A stretch of 64,000 bases of DNA from Nocardioides sp. T2.26MG-1 (GTDB lineage Bacteria > Actinomycetota > Actinomycetes > Propionibacteriales > Nocardioidaceae), in the NCBI RefSeq assembly GCF_950101795.1, contig NZ_CATNLZ010000023.1, positions 310,001-374,000 on the forward strand, written 5' to 3'. The notes beneath the pieces are model-generated. The model was not told the DNA's origin. It saw only the letters and a list, made by a program, of their open reading frames with translations, and did not search any database. A program made the translations under genes and the position numbers. Positions 1 to 7,949 of this stretch are shown here, in pieces; positions within the stretch are counted from its first letter, which is position 1, and each line of letters opens with the position of its first letter.

Positions 1-323
1 TCAACCGGCTCGACGAGATCGTGGTCTTCGACGCGCTCACGATGGAGGACCTGACCCGGATCGTCGACCTGCAGCTGGCGCTGCTCGAGAAGCGGCTCGC
101 GGTGCGCCGCGTCGCGATCTCGGTGACCGACGAGGCCCGCACCTGGCTCACCGACGTCGGGTACGACCCGGCGTACGGCGCGCGCCCGCTGCGCCGGCTG
201 ATCCAGAGCGCGATCGGCGACCCGCTCGCGCGGATGCTGATCGCCGGGGAGGTCCTCGACGGCGCCGCGGTCACGGTCGACCGGGCGCCCGGTGGCGACG
301 GCCTCGTCCTGGCGTCCGGATGA
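1..323 (+). CDS. clpB: ClpB disaggregase, C-terminal fragment
   Basis: Only the last ~107 residues of this AAA+ protein-disaggregating chaperone are inside the window; the frame is open from the first base. The stretch beginning NRLDEIVVF is the typical sensor-2/small D2 domain entry of ClpB, and GYDPAYGARPLRRLIQ is the conserved C-terminal D2 motif (GAR arginine). The full protein would be about 860 residues and act with DnaK in the cytosol to re-solubilise aggregates. It ends 19 nt before the next gene. A ClpC origin is less likely because the spacing and the C-terminal tail match ClpB. In mycobacteria clpB also lies near pyrE, a TrmH-type methylase and fba, as here. Confidence 0.9.
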   Translation, partial: NRLDEIVVFDALTMEDLTRIVDLQLALLEKRLAVRRVAISVTDEARTWLTDVGYDPAYGARPLRRLIQSAIGDPLARMLIAGEVLDGAAVTVDRAPGGDGLVLASG

Positions 324-342
324 CCCCGGGTCGCGTGATCCA

Positions 343-1368
343 ATGAGCGATGTGAAGCAGCCGACTCCCGCCCGCCCGCGCCAGGTGACCCTGGCGGCGT
401 GGCTGATCATGGTCGGCTCGGTGATCGTCGTCGCGATGGTGTTCGACCGCGTCGGCGCCCTGCACACCCTCGAGACCCGCAAGTCGGTGGAGAAGTTCCT
501 CGCCGAGCCGCCCGGCTCCGACCTCGGGGTCGGCGTCGACGGCGTCCTCACACTGCTGCGCGTCGTCTCGATGGTGGCGGCCGGCTGCGCCACGGCGGCC
601 GCGATCCTCGGCTACCAGGTGCTGCGGCGCAGCCGCAGCGCCCGGCTGGCGCTCACGGTGGTCGCGGTCCCGCTGTTCCTCACCGGCATGGTCACCGGGG
701 GCTTCGTCTCCTCGGTGGTCGCGGCGGCCGCGCTGATGCTGTGGCTGCAGCCGTCCCGCGACTGGTTCCAGGACGCCGGCACGACGGCCGCTCCGCGCAT
801 CGGGGCCCTGGCGCCGCGGACGAGCGCCCCGGTCGACGCGCCCACGCCGGCGGCCTGGGTCGCGCCTCCGGCCGCACCGCCGGGACCGTCGACCGCCGTA
901 CCGCCCACGTCCAGGGCCGGGGCCGCGGCCGCGCGGCCGCCGGCCGTGCTGACCGCGAGCGTCCTCACCTGGGTCTGCAGCGGCCTGGCCGCGATCGGGC
1001 TCGTGCTGACGGCGGTGGTGCTCGCCCTCGACCCGGACATGCTCCTCGACGAGGCGCACAAGCAGCGGCCCGACCTGGCCGAGCAGGGCGTCTCCGACGA
1101 CATGCTCCTCGCGGTCTCGTTCGTGATGATCGGCGCGCTCGTCGTGTGGTGCATCGCGGCCGCCGTCCTGGCCGTGCTGGTCCTGCGGCGCATCGACTGG
1201 GCCCGGATCGTCCTGGTCGTGTCCGCCGCCGTCGCCGCGCTGGTGAGCCTCGCCGGGCTGGTCATGGGTGGTGTGCCGCTGATCCTCATGCTGGTGGCCG
1301 CGGTCGGCACCGTGGTGCTGCTGGTCCGCCCGGACGTCAGCGCCTGGTTCCGGGGCGGTACTCCCTGA
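343..1368 (+). CDS. polytopic membrane protein of unknown function
   Basis: A 341-residue integral membrane protein that I do not recognise. I chose the ATG followed by SDVKQPTPARPRQV because it gives a short charged cytosolic tail before the first membrane segment. About four hydrophobic segments lie in residues 15-140. A Pro/Ala/Thr-rich linker of about 40 residues follows (around 150-190), then four more hydrophobic segments to the C-terminus. The halves look like two four-helix bundles joined by a flexible linker. There are no catalytic motifs. Its stop codon lies inside the left arm of a long palindrome that separates it from the convergent aminotransferase gene. Confidence 0.7.
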   Translation: MSDVKQPTPARPRQVTLAAWLIMVGSVIVVAMVFDRVGALHTLETRKSVEKFLAEPPGSDLGVGVDGVLTLLRVVSMVAAGCATAAAILGYQVLRRSRSARLALTVVAVPLFLTGMVTGGFVSSVVAAAALMLWLQPSRDWFQDAGTTAAPRIGALAPRTSAPVDAPTPAAWVAPPAAPPGPSTAVPPTSRAGAAAARPPAVLTASVLTWVCSGLAAIGLVLTAVVLALDPDMLLDEAHKQRPDLAEQGVSDDMLLAVSFVMIGALVVWCIAAAVLAVLVLRRIDWARIVLVVSAAVAALVSLAGLVMGGVPLILMLVAAVGTVVLLVRPDVSAWFRGGTP

Positions 1369-1422
1369 CGAACGGGCCCCTTGGGATCGCTCCCACGGGG
1401 CCCTTTCGTCAGGGACTACCGC
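1355..1422. repeat. 68-bp dispersed palindrome, copy 1 (also a bidirectional terminator)
   Basis: A long hairpin: left arm 1355-1380 begins GCGGTACTCCCTGACG and right arm 1397-1422 ends CGTCAGGGACTACCGC. The 26-bp arms have two mismatches, and an inner stem TGGGA/TCCCA with a TCGC loop closes it. It lies between two convergent genes and contains the stop codon of the upstream gene. A second copy of the same length and layout is at 61656-61723. It therefore looks like a mobile or REP-type sequence that doubles as a terminator. Confidence 0.8.
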
Positions 1423-1430
1423 AAAACGGG

Positions 1431-2585
1431 CTACGCCGAGAGATCCGCCCCGGAGAGCCGGCGCAGGCCCTCCTCGATGACCTCGCGCTCCTTGCAGAAC
1501 GCCCAGCGGACCAGCTGGCGTCCGGCGTCGGAGTCGTAGAAGACCTGGGTCGGGATCGCGACCACACCGGCGCGCTCGGGCAGGGCGAGGCAGAACGACC
1601 GGCCGTCGGGCCAGCCGAGCGCGGAGATGTCGGTGGTGGCGAAGTAGGTGCCCTCCGGCACGCGTACGTCGAGGCCGACGGCGGCGAGCCCCGCGCACAG
1701 CAGGTCGCGCCGCTCCCGCAGGCCGGCGGCCAGCCGGGCCGGGTGGTCCGGCTCCTCGTCCAGCGCGTACGCGACCGCCGGCTGCAGCGGCGACCCCGAG
1801 GTGAACGTCAGCCACTGCTTGGCGGCGAGCACCGCGCCGACCAGCTCGGCCGGGCCGGTCGCCCAGCCGACCTTCCAGCCGGTGAACGAGTAGGACTTGC
1901 CCGCACTCGACAGCGAGAGCGTGCGCTCGAACATGCCGGGCAGTGTGGCCAGCGGGACGTGCTCGCGCCCGTCGTACACGAGGTGCTCGTAGACCTCGTC
2001 GGTGATCACCACGAGGTCGTGCTCGATCGCGACGTCCGCGACCGCCTGCAGCTCGGCGCGGGTGAGCACGGTGCCGGTCGGGTTGTGTGGGGAGTTGAGC
2101 AGCACGAAACGGGTGCGCGGCGTGACCGCGGCCCGCAGCTCGTCGGGGTCGAGCCGGAAGCTCGGTGCGCGCAGCGTGACCGGACGGCGTACGCCGCCCG
2201 CCATCTGGATCATCGCCGTGTAGGAGTCGTAGTAGGGCTCGAGCACGACCACCTCGTCGCCTGGGTCGACCAGGCCGAGCAGGGCGGCGGCGATCCCCTC
2301 GGTGCAGCCCGTGGTGACCACCACCTGGCGGTCCGGGTCGAGCTCGAGGCCGTAGTGGCGCAGCTGGTGGCGGGCGACGGCCTCGCGCAGCGCGGGGATG
2401 CCGATGCCCGGTGCGTACTGGTTCTGGCCGGACTCGAGCGCGTGCACCGCCCGCGCGATCACCTCGGGAGGCCCGTCGACGTCCGGGAAGCCCTGGCCGA
2501 GGTTCACCGACTGGATGCGGACGGCGAGCGCCGACATCTCCGAGAAGATCGTCGGGGGGATGCCCTCGAGGCGGTGAGCGAGCAT
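1431..2585 (-). CDS. PLP-dependent class I/II aminotransferase (DapC/KAT-like)
   Basis: A 384-residue fold-type I aminotransferase of the usual family length. Visible landmarks are the N-terminal NLGQGFPDVDGP substrate segment, NPTG at 168-171, DEVYEH at 196-201, and the Schiff-base lysine K230 in SSAGKSYSFTGWKVGW. This pattern is shared by kynurenine aminotransferases and by actinobacterial N-succinyldiaminopimelate aminotransferases (DapC, lysine pathway). I infer that it transfers an amino group between glutamate and a large keto acid in the cytosol. Substrate cannot be fixed from sequence. It starts with ATG and is divergent from pyrE, with 86 bp between the start codons. Confidence 0.85.
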   Translation of the reverse strand: MLAHRLEGIPPTIFSEMSALAVRIQSVNLGQGFPDVDGPPEVIARAVHALESGQNQYAPGIGIPALREAVARHQLRHYGLELDPDRQVVVTTGCTEGIAAALLGLVDPGDEVVVLEPYYDSYTAMIQMAGGVRRPVTLRAPSFRLDPDELRAAVTPRTRFVLLNSPHNPTGTVLTRAELQAVADVAIEHDLVVITDEVYEHLVYDGREHVPLATLPGMFERTLSLSSAGKSYSFTGWKVGWATGPAELVGAVLAAKQWLTFTSGSPLQPAVAYALDEEPDHPARLAAGLRERRDLLCAGLAAVGLDVRVPEGTYFATTDISALGWPDGRSFCLALPERAGVVAIPTQVFYDSDAGRQLVRWAFCKEREVIEEGLRRLSGADLSA

Positions 2586-2659
2586 GCGGTCGACCCTAGC
2601 GAGGGGTGCGGCGAGCGGCCTGGCACGCCGCTCCGCGCTGCGCCGCTGCGCGGCCCGGC

Positions 2660-2665
2660 TACGCT
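2660..2665 (+). promoter_or_regulatory. -10 hexamer of pyrE (leaderless)
   Basis: TACGCT ends 6 nt before the GTG start of pyrE and no Shine-Dalgarno sequence precedes the start. This matches the actinobacterial leaderless arrangement. Confidence 0.6.
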
Positions 2666-2671
2666 GCCGCC

Positions 2672-3202
2672 GTGACCCAGGACGAGACCCTCGCCGCCGA
2701 CATCGACGCGGTCTGCCGCCTGACCGGGCAGTTCACGCTCCGGTCCGGCCAGCAGGCGACCGAGTACTTCGACAAGTACCTGTTCGAGGCGCAGCCGCAG
2801 CTGCTGCTCCGGGTCGCCCGCGAGATGGTCGGGCTGCTTCCGCCGGACACCGATCTGCTCGGCGGTCTCGAGCTCGGCGGCGTGCCGATCGCGACGATGC
2901 TCAGCAGCCTCACCGGCCGGCCTGCGCTGTTCGTGCGCAAGAAGGCCAAGGAGTACGGCACCTGCAAGCTGGCCGAGGGTCCGGACGTGGCCGGCCGGCG
3001 GATCACGCTGATCGAGGACGTCATCACCACCGGCGGCGCGGTCCGCGACGCGACCCGCGCGCTGCGCGAGGCCGGCGCGGACGTCGAGGTGGTGGTCTGC
3101 GCGATCGACCGCAGCCCCGCTGGGGAGAGCCCGCTCGCCGACGTCGGGCTCGAGGTGCGGCCGGTGCTCACCAAGGCCGAGCTGGACGCCGCGAGAGGCT
3201 AG
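2672..3202 (+). CDS. pyrE: orotate phosphoribosyltransferase
   Basis: A 176-residue enzyme joining orotate and PRPP to make OMP in de novo pyrimidine synthesis. The PRPP loop LIEDVITTGGA is at residues 113-123, and the basic segment RKKAKEYG around 89-96 carries the catalytic lysines. The GTG start (VTQDETL) was chosen because it follows a -10 hexamer by 6 nt; an upstream ATG at 2606 would add a low-complexity extension. The stop codon overlaps the stop of the convergent DedA gene: the two genes share 4 bp. It is probably transcribed alone. Confidence 0.95.
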   Translation: MTQDETLAADIDAVCRLTGQFTLRSGQQATEYFDKYLFEAQPQLLLRVAREMVGLLPPDTDLLGGLELGGVPIATMLSSLTGRPALFVRKKAKEYGTCKLAEGPDVAGRRITLIEDVITTGGAVRDATRALREAGADVEVVVCAIDRSPAGESPLADVGLEVRPVLTKAELDAARG

Positions 3203-3939
3203 TCGCGGCTGGGGGCCTCGACGCCTGCGACGTCGAGGTCGGGCACGCCGTCGCCGTCGTTGTCCTGGGCGCGGCGGCTCGACGTACGCCGATGCCGCCA
3301 CCACTCGAAGACGATGGGGAGCACGGTGAACGCGAGGATGGCCAGCAGCGCCTTGTCGATGTTCTCGCCGAGGCTGGGGAACGCCTGACCCAGGGTGAAG
3401 CCCAACAGCAGGATGCTCAGCACCCACAGCACCGCCCCGACCGCGCTCCACAAGAAGAAGCGCCGCCGCCCCATCCGGGTCACGCCGGCCACGACGGTGA
3501 TGAACGTGCGCACGAACGGCACGAATCGGCCGATCACCAGCGCCTTGTTGCCGTGCCGGTCGAAGAACACCTCGGTCTGGTCGAAGTACTTCTTCTTCAG
3601 CAGCCGGCCCTCGCGGTGGTAGAGCGGGGGGCCGATCGCCCGCCCGATCTCGTAGCCCACGACGTTGCCGAGGAAGGCCGCGCCCGTGAGCAGCACTGCG
3701 GCGACCACCAGCTCGACGACCGGTCCGCCGGGGAAGATGTCGATCCGCTCCGCGTTGAGGAACAGCCCCAGCGCGAACAGCAGGGTGTCACCGGGTAGGA
3801 AAGGGAAGAAGAGCCCGCACTCCACGAAGACGATCAGCAGGCTGATCCAGTAGAACTCCGCACCGAACTGGGCCAGGAGCCAGTTCGGATCCATCCAGTC
3901 CATGCCGAGCAGCATCGTCTGCCCAGGGAGGACGCTCAT
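3199..3939 (-). CDS. DedA/SNARE-associated family membrane protein
   Basis: About 246 residues with DedA-family features: an N-terminal ENP-like segment (FVECGLFFPFLPGDTLLF), the re-entrant region, and the signature GRFVPFVRTFITVVAGV around residues 135-152, followed by C-terminal membrane helices. DedA proteins sit in the cytoplasmic membrane and are implicated in undecaprenyl-phosphate or phospholipid flipping. The ATG at 3939 is preceded by an AGG; the adjacent GTG at 3942 is possible. The hydrophilic tail carries DNDGDGVPDLD, a thrombospondin-type-3/EF-like calcium-binding pattern that is unusual for the family. A DedA gene is also close to fba in mycobacteria. Confidence 0.88.
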   Translation of the reverse strand: MSVLPGQTMLLGMDWMDPNWLLAQFGAEFYWISLLIVFVECGLFFPFLPGDTLLFALGLFLNAERIDIFPGGPVVELVVAAVLLTGAAFLGNVVGYEIGRAIGPPLYHREGRLLKKKYFDQTEVFFDRHGNKALVIGRFVPFVRTFITVVAGVTRMGRRRFFLWSAVGAVLWVLSILLLGFTLGQAFPSLGENIDKALLAILAFTVLPIVFEWWRHRRTSSRRAQDNDGDGVPDLDVAGVEAPSRD

Positions 3940-4013
3940 CACCTGGCAAACGGTACCTGCCGGGTCCTGACGCCGTGCGTGTATCGCCGAGCGTTCGCCT
4001 TACCGTTACCGAC

Positions 4014-4688
4014 GTGGAGGAGAGAGCGCCGTACGACCCGATGCCGCACGGGGCCCCGGAGGTCGGGGTGGGACCGTGGCCCGGGGAGTGGCCGACCGGC
4101 CCGGAGTACGACCCCGACCTGCTCGCCGGCGGCGACCGCCGCAACGTCGTCGACCGCTACCGGTACTGGACCGTCGAGGCGATCGTCGCCGACCTCGACA
4201 CCCGGCGGCACGGGTTCCACGTCGCCATCGAGAACTGGCAGCACGACTTCAACATCGGGACGATCGTGCGGACCGCGAACGCGTTCCTGGCCGCCGAGGT
4301 GCACATCGTCGGCAACCGGCGGTGGAACCGCCGCGGCGCGATGGTGACCGATCGCTACCAGCACGTCCGGCACCACCCGACGGTGGCCGACCTGGCGGCG
4401 TACCTCGGCGACCACCCCGACGGCCCGGTCGCGCTGCACGGCATCGACAACCTGCCGGGGTCGCGGCACCTGGAGACGGCCACCGTGCCGAGGCGGGTGT
4501 GCTTCCTGTTCGGGCAGGAGGGCCCCGGGCTGTCCGAGGGCGCTCGGGAGGCCTGCGACGGGACGTTCTCGATCGCGCAGTTCGGCTCGACCCGCTCGAT
4601 CAACGCCTCGGCCGCCGCCGCGATCGCGATGCACGCGTGGGTGCGGCAGTACGCCGACCTCGGCGGCGACACCGCCTGGCGCGGTTAG
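4014..4688 (+). CDS. SpoU/TrmH-family RNA 2'-O-ribose methyltransferase
   Basis: A 224-residue SPOUT methylase. All three SpoU motifs are visible: motif 1 NIGTIVRTANAF from residue 80, motif 2 FLFGQEGPGLSE from about 164, and motif 3 IAQFGSTRSINASAAAAI from about 187, which together build the knotted SAM site. It probably methylates a ribose in tRNA or rRNA; the target nucleotide cannot be told. The GTG start is chosen because a TACCGT hexamer lies 7 nt upstream; an upstream ATG at 3975 and a downstream ATG at 4041 are alternatives. Its stop overlaps the stop of the convergent sigma-factor gene by 4 bp. Confidence 0.85.
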   Translation: MEERAPYDPMPHGAPEVGVGPWPGEWPTGPEYDPDLLAGGDRRNVVDRYRYWTVEAIVADLDTRRHGFHVAIENWQHDFNIGTIVRTANAFLAAEVHIVGNRRWNRRGAMVTDRYQHVRHHPTVADLAAYLGDHPDGPVALHGIDNLPGSRHLETATVPRRVCFLFGQEGPGLSEGAREACDGTFSIAQFGSTRSINASAAAAIAMHAWVRQYADLGGDTAWRG

Positions 4689-5179
4689 TGCCGGTCGCCG
4701 GCGAGGGCGGTCCGCAAGGCATCGAGGCCACGTGAGGAGTGGCTCTTCACGGTGCCCTCGCCGATCTTCAGCTCGTGGGCGGTCTCGGCGACCGACAGCC
4801 CGAGCCAGTGCCTCAGCACCGCCGCCTTGCGCTGCATCGTCGGCAGCGCCTGGAGTGCGTCGAACAGCGCCGACCGCTCCTCGACCGGCAGCGCCTCGCG
4901 AGCGGGACGGTCGACGGCCGGGAGGCCGGGCGACTCCCGCCGCCACGGCCGGCGGTGCTCGTCGATGTCGGCGCGCACGATGATCGTCCGCACGTACGCC
5001 TCCTCGCGTCCGTCGCGGTGCACCCGCGGCCACGCGACGTACAGCTTCACCAGCGCCGTCTGGACCAGGTCGTCGGCCTGGTGCCAGTCGCCGCAGATCG
5101 CGTACGCGACGCGGCGCAGGTGGAGACGCCGCGCCCGGACGAAGTCCGAGAACGCCCGATCGCGCTCGGTCGACCTCAC
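4685..5179 (-). CDS. SigE-family ECF RNA polymerase sigma factor
   Basis: A 164-residue sigma-70-type factor of the short actinobacterial SigE family. Region 2 spans roughly residues 8-75 and includes HQADDLVQTALVKLYVAW (34-50). Region 4 spans about 105-160 with the HTH GLSVAETAHELKIGEGTVKS. The GTG start overlaps the stop of the preceding gene (5176) by 4 nt, so the two are translationally coupled. Unusually, the putative membrane partner is first and the sigma gene second. It would direct RNA polymerase to a small stress-type regulon. Confidence 0.85.
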   Translation of the reverse strand: MRSTERDRAFSDFVRARRLHLRRVAYAICGDWHQADDLVQTALVKLYVAWPRVHRDGREEAYVRTIIVRADIDEHRRPWRRESPGLPAVDRPAREALPVEERSALFDALQALPTMQRKAAVLRHWLGLSVAETAHELKIGEGTVKSHSSRGLDALRTALAGDRH

Positions 5180-6135
5180 AGCAGGCCACCGCCGCCCTCG
5201 GCGTAGCGCTCGCGAGCCAGCTCGAGGAAGTCGTCCAGCGTCGCGCCGCCCCGAGAGGCCTTGACCGCGATGTACTGCGGCGTGCGTTCGCCCGCGTTGC
5301 TGCGGGCCAGCACGTAGTAGCGCGTGCCGTCGAGTTCGACCTCCGCGACCGCGCTGCGGTCACCGGCGCCGGCCCAGCTCCTGGGCAGGTCGGGATGCTC
5401 GCGCTGACGCAGCAGGGTGGCCCCCGGGACGGGCTCGAGCCGCTCGGTGCCCTCGACGAAGCGGACCAGCTCGACGTCGGTCAGCCCGGGCCAGCCGCCC
5501 TCCGGCGTCGTCCCCTCGCTGGTCGAGTCGCCGCCACGCACGCCGTCGCCCTGGGCGGCCACCCAGGCGTCGAAGCCGAGGCCGCGGGAGTACTTGGCCG
5601 CGATGCTCGCGGACGAGGCGCCTCCGTCGGCCCCGACGTACCCGACCCACCAGGTGAGGGGGGCGCCCGGCGCCGTGTAGGCGACGGCGACCGACCAGTC
5701 GCCGTCGTCGCGGACGTTCCAGGGGTCGTCTCGAAGCTCCTCGATGCCCACACCGAGAGCGACGTGCAGCCCGTCGACCTGGGCGTCGACCGGCGTGTCC
5801 GCCGGCAGGTGCGGGTCGCGCACGACCGGTGCGCCCGGCGCGCGACCGTCGCCGTCACTGGTCGGCGCAGGAGGGAAGGTCGGGGCCGGGTCCTTGCTCT
5901 CCGTGGTGCTGGTGGGCGGCCCGGCCGGCATCGGTTCGGCATTCGGGCCGTCGCCGCCGGCGAGCAGACCGGCGCCGGTGACGGCCACGAGCGCGACCGC
6001 CATCACCGCGACCGACTCTGCCAGCCGACGCCGCCGGAGCGCCCCGTGCGCTCGACGCAGCAGGTCGTCGTCGAGAGGCAGCGGCGGCCCGTCGCCGAAG
6101 GAGTGCTCGATCTCGTCGCGGATGTCGGTGTCCAT
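5176..6135 (-). CDS. single-pass membrane protein, putative anti-sigma-type partner
   Basis: A 319-residue protein with a charged N-terminal cytosolic part (residues 1-38), one hydrophobic segment at about 39-60, a Pro/Thr/Ser-rich linker (64-100) and an extracytoplasmic domain with no recognisable catalytic motif. Topology and coupling to the sigma gene (4-nt overlap) suggest an anti-sigma or sensor role. The N-terminus lacks an obvious HxxxCxxC zinc motif, so it is not a classical ZAS anti-sigma factor. It starts with ATG and appears to be the first gene of a two-gene operon. Confidence 0.6.
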   Translation of the reverse strand: MDTDIRDEIEHSFGDGPPLPLDDDLLRRAHGALRRRRLAESVAVMAVALVAVTGAGLLAGGDGPNAEPMPAGPPTSTTESKDPAPTFPPAPTSDGDGRAPGAPVVRDPHLPADTPVDAQVDGLHVALGVGIEELRDDPWNVRDDGDWSVAVAYTAPGAPLTWWVGYVGADGGASSASIAAKYSRGLGFDAWVAAQGDGVRGGDSTSEGTTPEGGWPGLTDVELVRFVEGTERLEPVPGATLLRQREHPDLPRSWAGAGDRSAVAEVELDGTRYYVLARSNAGERTPQYIAVKASRGGATLDDFLELARERYAEGGGGLL

Positions 6136-6168
6136 GCGATGGATACGCAGCTCGGCCGTGATCGGTTG

Positions 6169-6642
6169 TCAGCGCGACCGGAGGACTTCGACGACCAACG
6201 CGACAGCGGCCTCGGGTCCGTCGACGACGGTGCCGGCGTCCTCGGGCAGGTCCCAGGGGTCGATGAGCGCCAGAGGTACGCCGGTACGCCGGGCGATCGC
6301 GATCTCGCTCAGCGTGCCCCAGCTGCACCCGACGGCGACGACCGCGTCGGCCGCGCGCACCAGCAGGGCGTTGCGCAGCTCGCCGAGTCCGGTCGGCAGC
6401 AGGTAGGTGTGGTCGGCCGAGCCCTCGGCCCGGTCGAACCCCGGCATCAGCCCGATCGACGTCCCGCCGCCGGCCCGGGCGCCCCGGGCGGCCGCGCCCA
6501 TCACGCCGTGGTGGCCGCCGGTGAGCAACACCGCGCCGGCCTGGGCCAGCAGCCGGCCGACCTCCTCGGCGTGCTCGAGGTCGGCGGGTCGGGCGCCGTC
6601 GGCGGGGCCGACGACGGCGACGTACCGACCGGTGAGGGGCAT
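6169..6642 (-). CDS. TIGR00725/LOG-like Rossmann-fold protein
   Basis: A 157-residue protein of the SLOG superfamily. Residues 40-61 read LTGGHHGVMGAAARGARAGG, the nucleotide-binding glycine pattern of TIGR00725/DprA-like proteins. Residues 104-113 (VGCSWGTLSE) occupy the place of the PGGxGTxxE motif of LOG cytokinin-activating phosphoribohydrolases but lack its PGG. A nucleotide- or nucleoside-linked role in the cytosol is likely; the substrate is unknown. The ATG follows a TAGCCT hexamer by 7 nt (6650-6655), suggesting a leaderless mRNA. The gene is divergent from fba. Confidence 0.75.
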   Translation of the reverse strand: MPLTGRYVAVVGPADGARPADLEHAEEVGRLLAQAGAVLLTGGHHGVMGAAARGARAGGGTSIGLMPGFDRAEGSADHTYLLPTGLGELRNALLVRAADAVVAVGCSWGTLSEIAIARRTGVPLALIDPWDLPEDAGTVVDGPEAAVALVVEVLRSR

Positions 6643-6715
6643 GCCGTCGAGGCTACGTGACACACCGGTCACGCAACGGCGAGCCGATCGGTTGTCCGGC
6701 CGTCGCCGGGACCTG

Positions 6716-6754
6716 AGGGACCGCCCGGCCCGGGATCCCGGGCCAGAGGTCCCT
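6716..6754. repeat. nested palindrome upstream of fba
   Basis: Outer arms AGGGACC (6716-6722) and GGTCCCT (6748-6754) enclose a perfect 18-bp palindrome built on GGCCCGGGATCCCGGGCC (6727-6744). It lies in the divergent region between the LOG-like gene and fba. It could be an operator or a leader hairpin; no T tract follows. Confidence 0.5.
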
Positions 6755-6811
6755 AGGGGGCCCTCCGGGCAGGCACTAGGGTCGAAGACGATCTGTTCAA
6801 GTCGTTCGCAC

Positions 6812-6817
6812 GAGGAG
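6812..6817 (+). promoter_or_regulatory. ribosome binding site of fba
   Basis: GAGGAG lies 5 nt before the ATG of fba. This strong site fits a highly expressed glycolytic gene and contrasts with the many leaderless starts nearby. Confidence 0.7.
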
Positions 6818-6822
6818 CCCGC

Positions 6823-7854
6823 ATGCCCATCGCCACCCCCGAGAAGTACGCCGAGATGCTGGATGCGGCCAAGAAGAACGCGTTCGCGTTCCCGGCCATC
6901 AACGTCTCGTCGTCGCAGACCCTCAACGCGGCGCTCCAGGGCTTCGCGGACGCCGGGGCCGACGGCATCATCCAGGTGTCCACCGGCGGCGCGGAGTACT
7001 TCTCCGGCCCGACGATCAAGGACATGGTCACCGGCTCGGTCGCCTTCGCGGCGTACGCCGCCGAGGTCGCCAAGAGCTACCCGGTCAACGTCGCCCTGCA
7101 CACCGACCACTGCCCCAAGGGCAAGCTGGACGGCTTCGTGCGGCCGCTGCTCGCGATCTCCGCCGAGCGCGTCGCGCGCGGCGAGGCCCCGCTGTTCCAG
7201 TCGCACATGTGGGACGGCTCGGCCGTGCCGCTCGAGGAGAACCTCGAGATCGCGCAGGACCTGCTGGCCCGCGCCGCCGCCGCGCACATCATCCTCGAGG
7301 TCGAGATCGGCGTCGTCGGTGGCGAGGAGGACGGCGTCGTCGGCGAGATCAACGACAAGCTCTACACGACCCCCGCGGACGCGCTGGCCACCATCGCCGC
7401 GCTCGGCTCCGGTGAGAACGGCCGCTACATGACCGCGCTGACCTTCGGCAACGTGCACGGCGTCTACAAGCCGGGCAACGTCAAGCTCCGCCCCGAGATC
7501 CTCAAGTCGGCCCAGGAGGCCGTCGCCGAGAAGCTCGGCCTGCCGGCCGGCTCCAAGCCGTTCGACCTGGTCTTCCACGGTGGCTCCGGCTCGACCGCCG
7601 AGGAGATCGGTGCGGCCGTCGACTACGGCGTGGTGAAGATGAACGTCGACACCGACACCCAGTACGCCTTCACCCGCCCGGTGGCCGCGCACATGTTCCA
7701 GAACTACGACGGCGTCCTGAAGATCGACGGCGAGGTCGGCAACAAGAAGCAGTACGACCCGCGCGCCTGGGGCAAGGCCGCCGAGGCCGGGATGGCCGCC
7801 CGCGTCGTCGAGGCCTGCCAGAACCTGCGGTCCGCCGGCCAGACGATCGGCTGA
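6823..7854 (+). CDS. fba: class II fructose-bisphosphate aldolase
   Basis: A 343-residue zinc-dependent class IIa aldolase cleaving or forming fructose 1,6-bisphosphate in glycolysis and gluconeogenesis. Visible active-site elements are HTDHCPKGK with D95/H96, the EIGVVGGEEDGV loop (161-172), H212 in GNVHGVYKPGNVKL, H252 in HGGSGS, and NVDTDTQYAF (274-283) for phosphate binding. Codon usage is strongly GC-biased as expected for high expression. It is followed by a strong terminator and is probably monocistronic. Confidence 0.97.
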   Translation: MPIATPEKYAEMLDAAKKNAFAFPAINVSSSQTLNAALQGFADAGADGIIQVSTGGAEYFSGPTIKDMVTGSVAFAAYAAEVAKSYPVNVALHTDHCPKGKLDGFVRPLLAISAERVARGEAPLFQSHMWDGSAVPLEENLEIAQDLLARAAAAHIILEVEIGVVGGEEDGVVGEINDKLYTTPADALATIAALGSGENGRYMTALTFGNVHGVYKPGNVKLRPEILKSAQEAVAEKLGLPAGSKPFDLVFHGGSGSTAEEIGAAVDYGVVKMNVDTDTQYAFTRPVAAHMFQNYDGVLKIDGEVGNKKQYDPRAWGKAAEAGMAARVVEACQNLRSAGQTIG

Positions 7855-7880
7855 CCCGGCTCGACGCAGCACCACGCGGC

Positions 7881-7928
7881 AAGACGCCGTACGGACGGGA
7901 CCCGGGGGGTGCGTCCGTACGGCGTCTT
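7881..7928. terminator. terminator between fba and MFS gene
   Basis: A perfect 17-bp stem: AAGACGCCGTACGGACG at 7881-7897 and its complement at 7912-7928, with a 14-nt loop. It has no clear T tract, which is common in actinobacteria, and it sits between convergent genes. Confidence 0.8.
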
Positions 7929-7949
7929 CTGCGGTCCGGTGTGGTCGGC

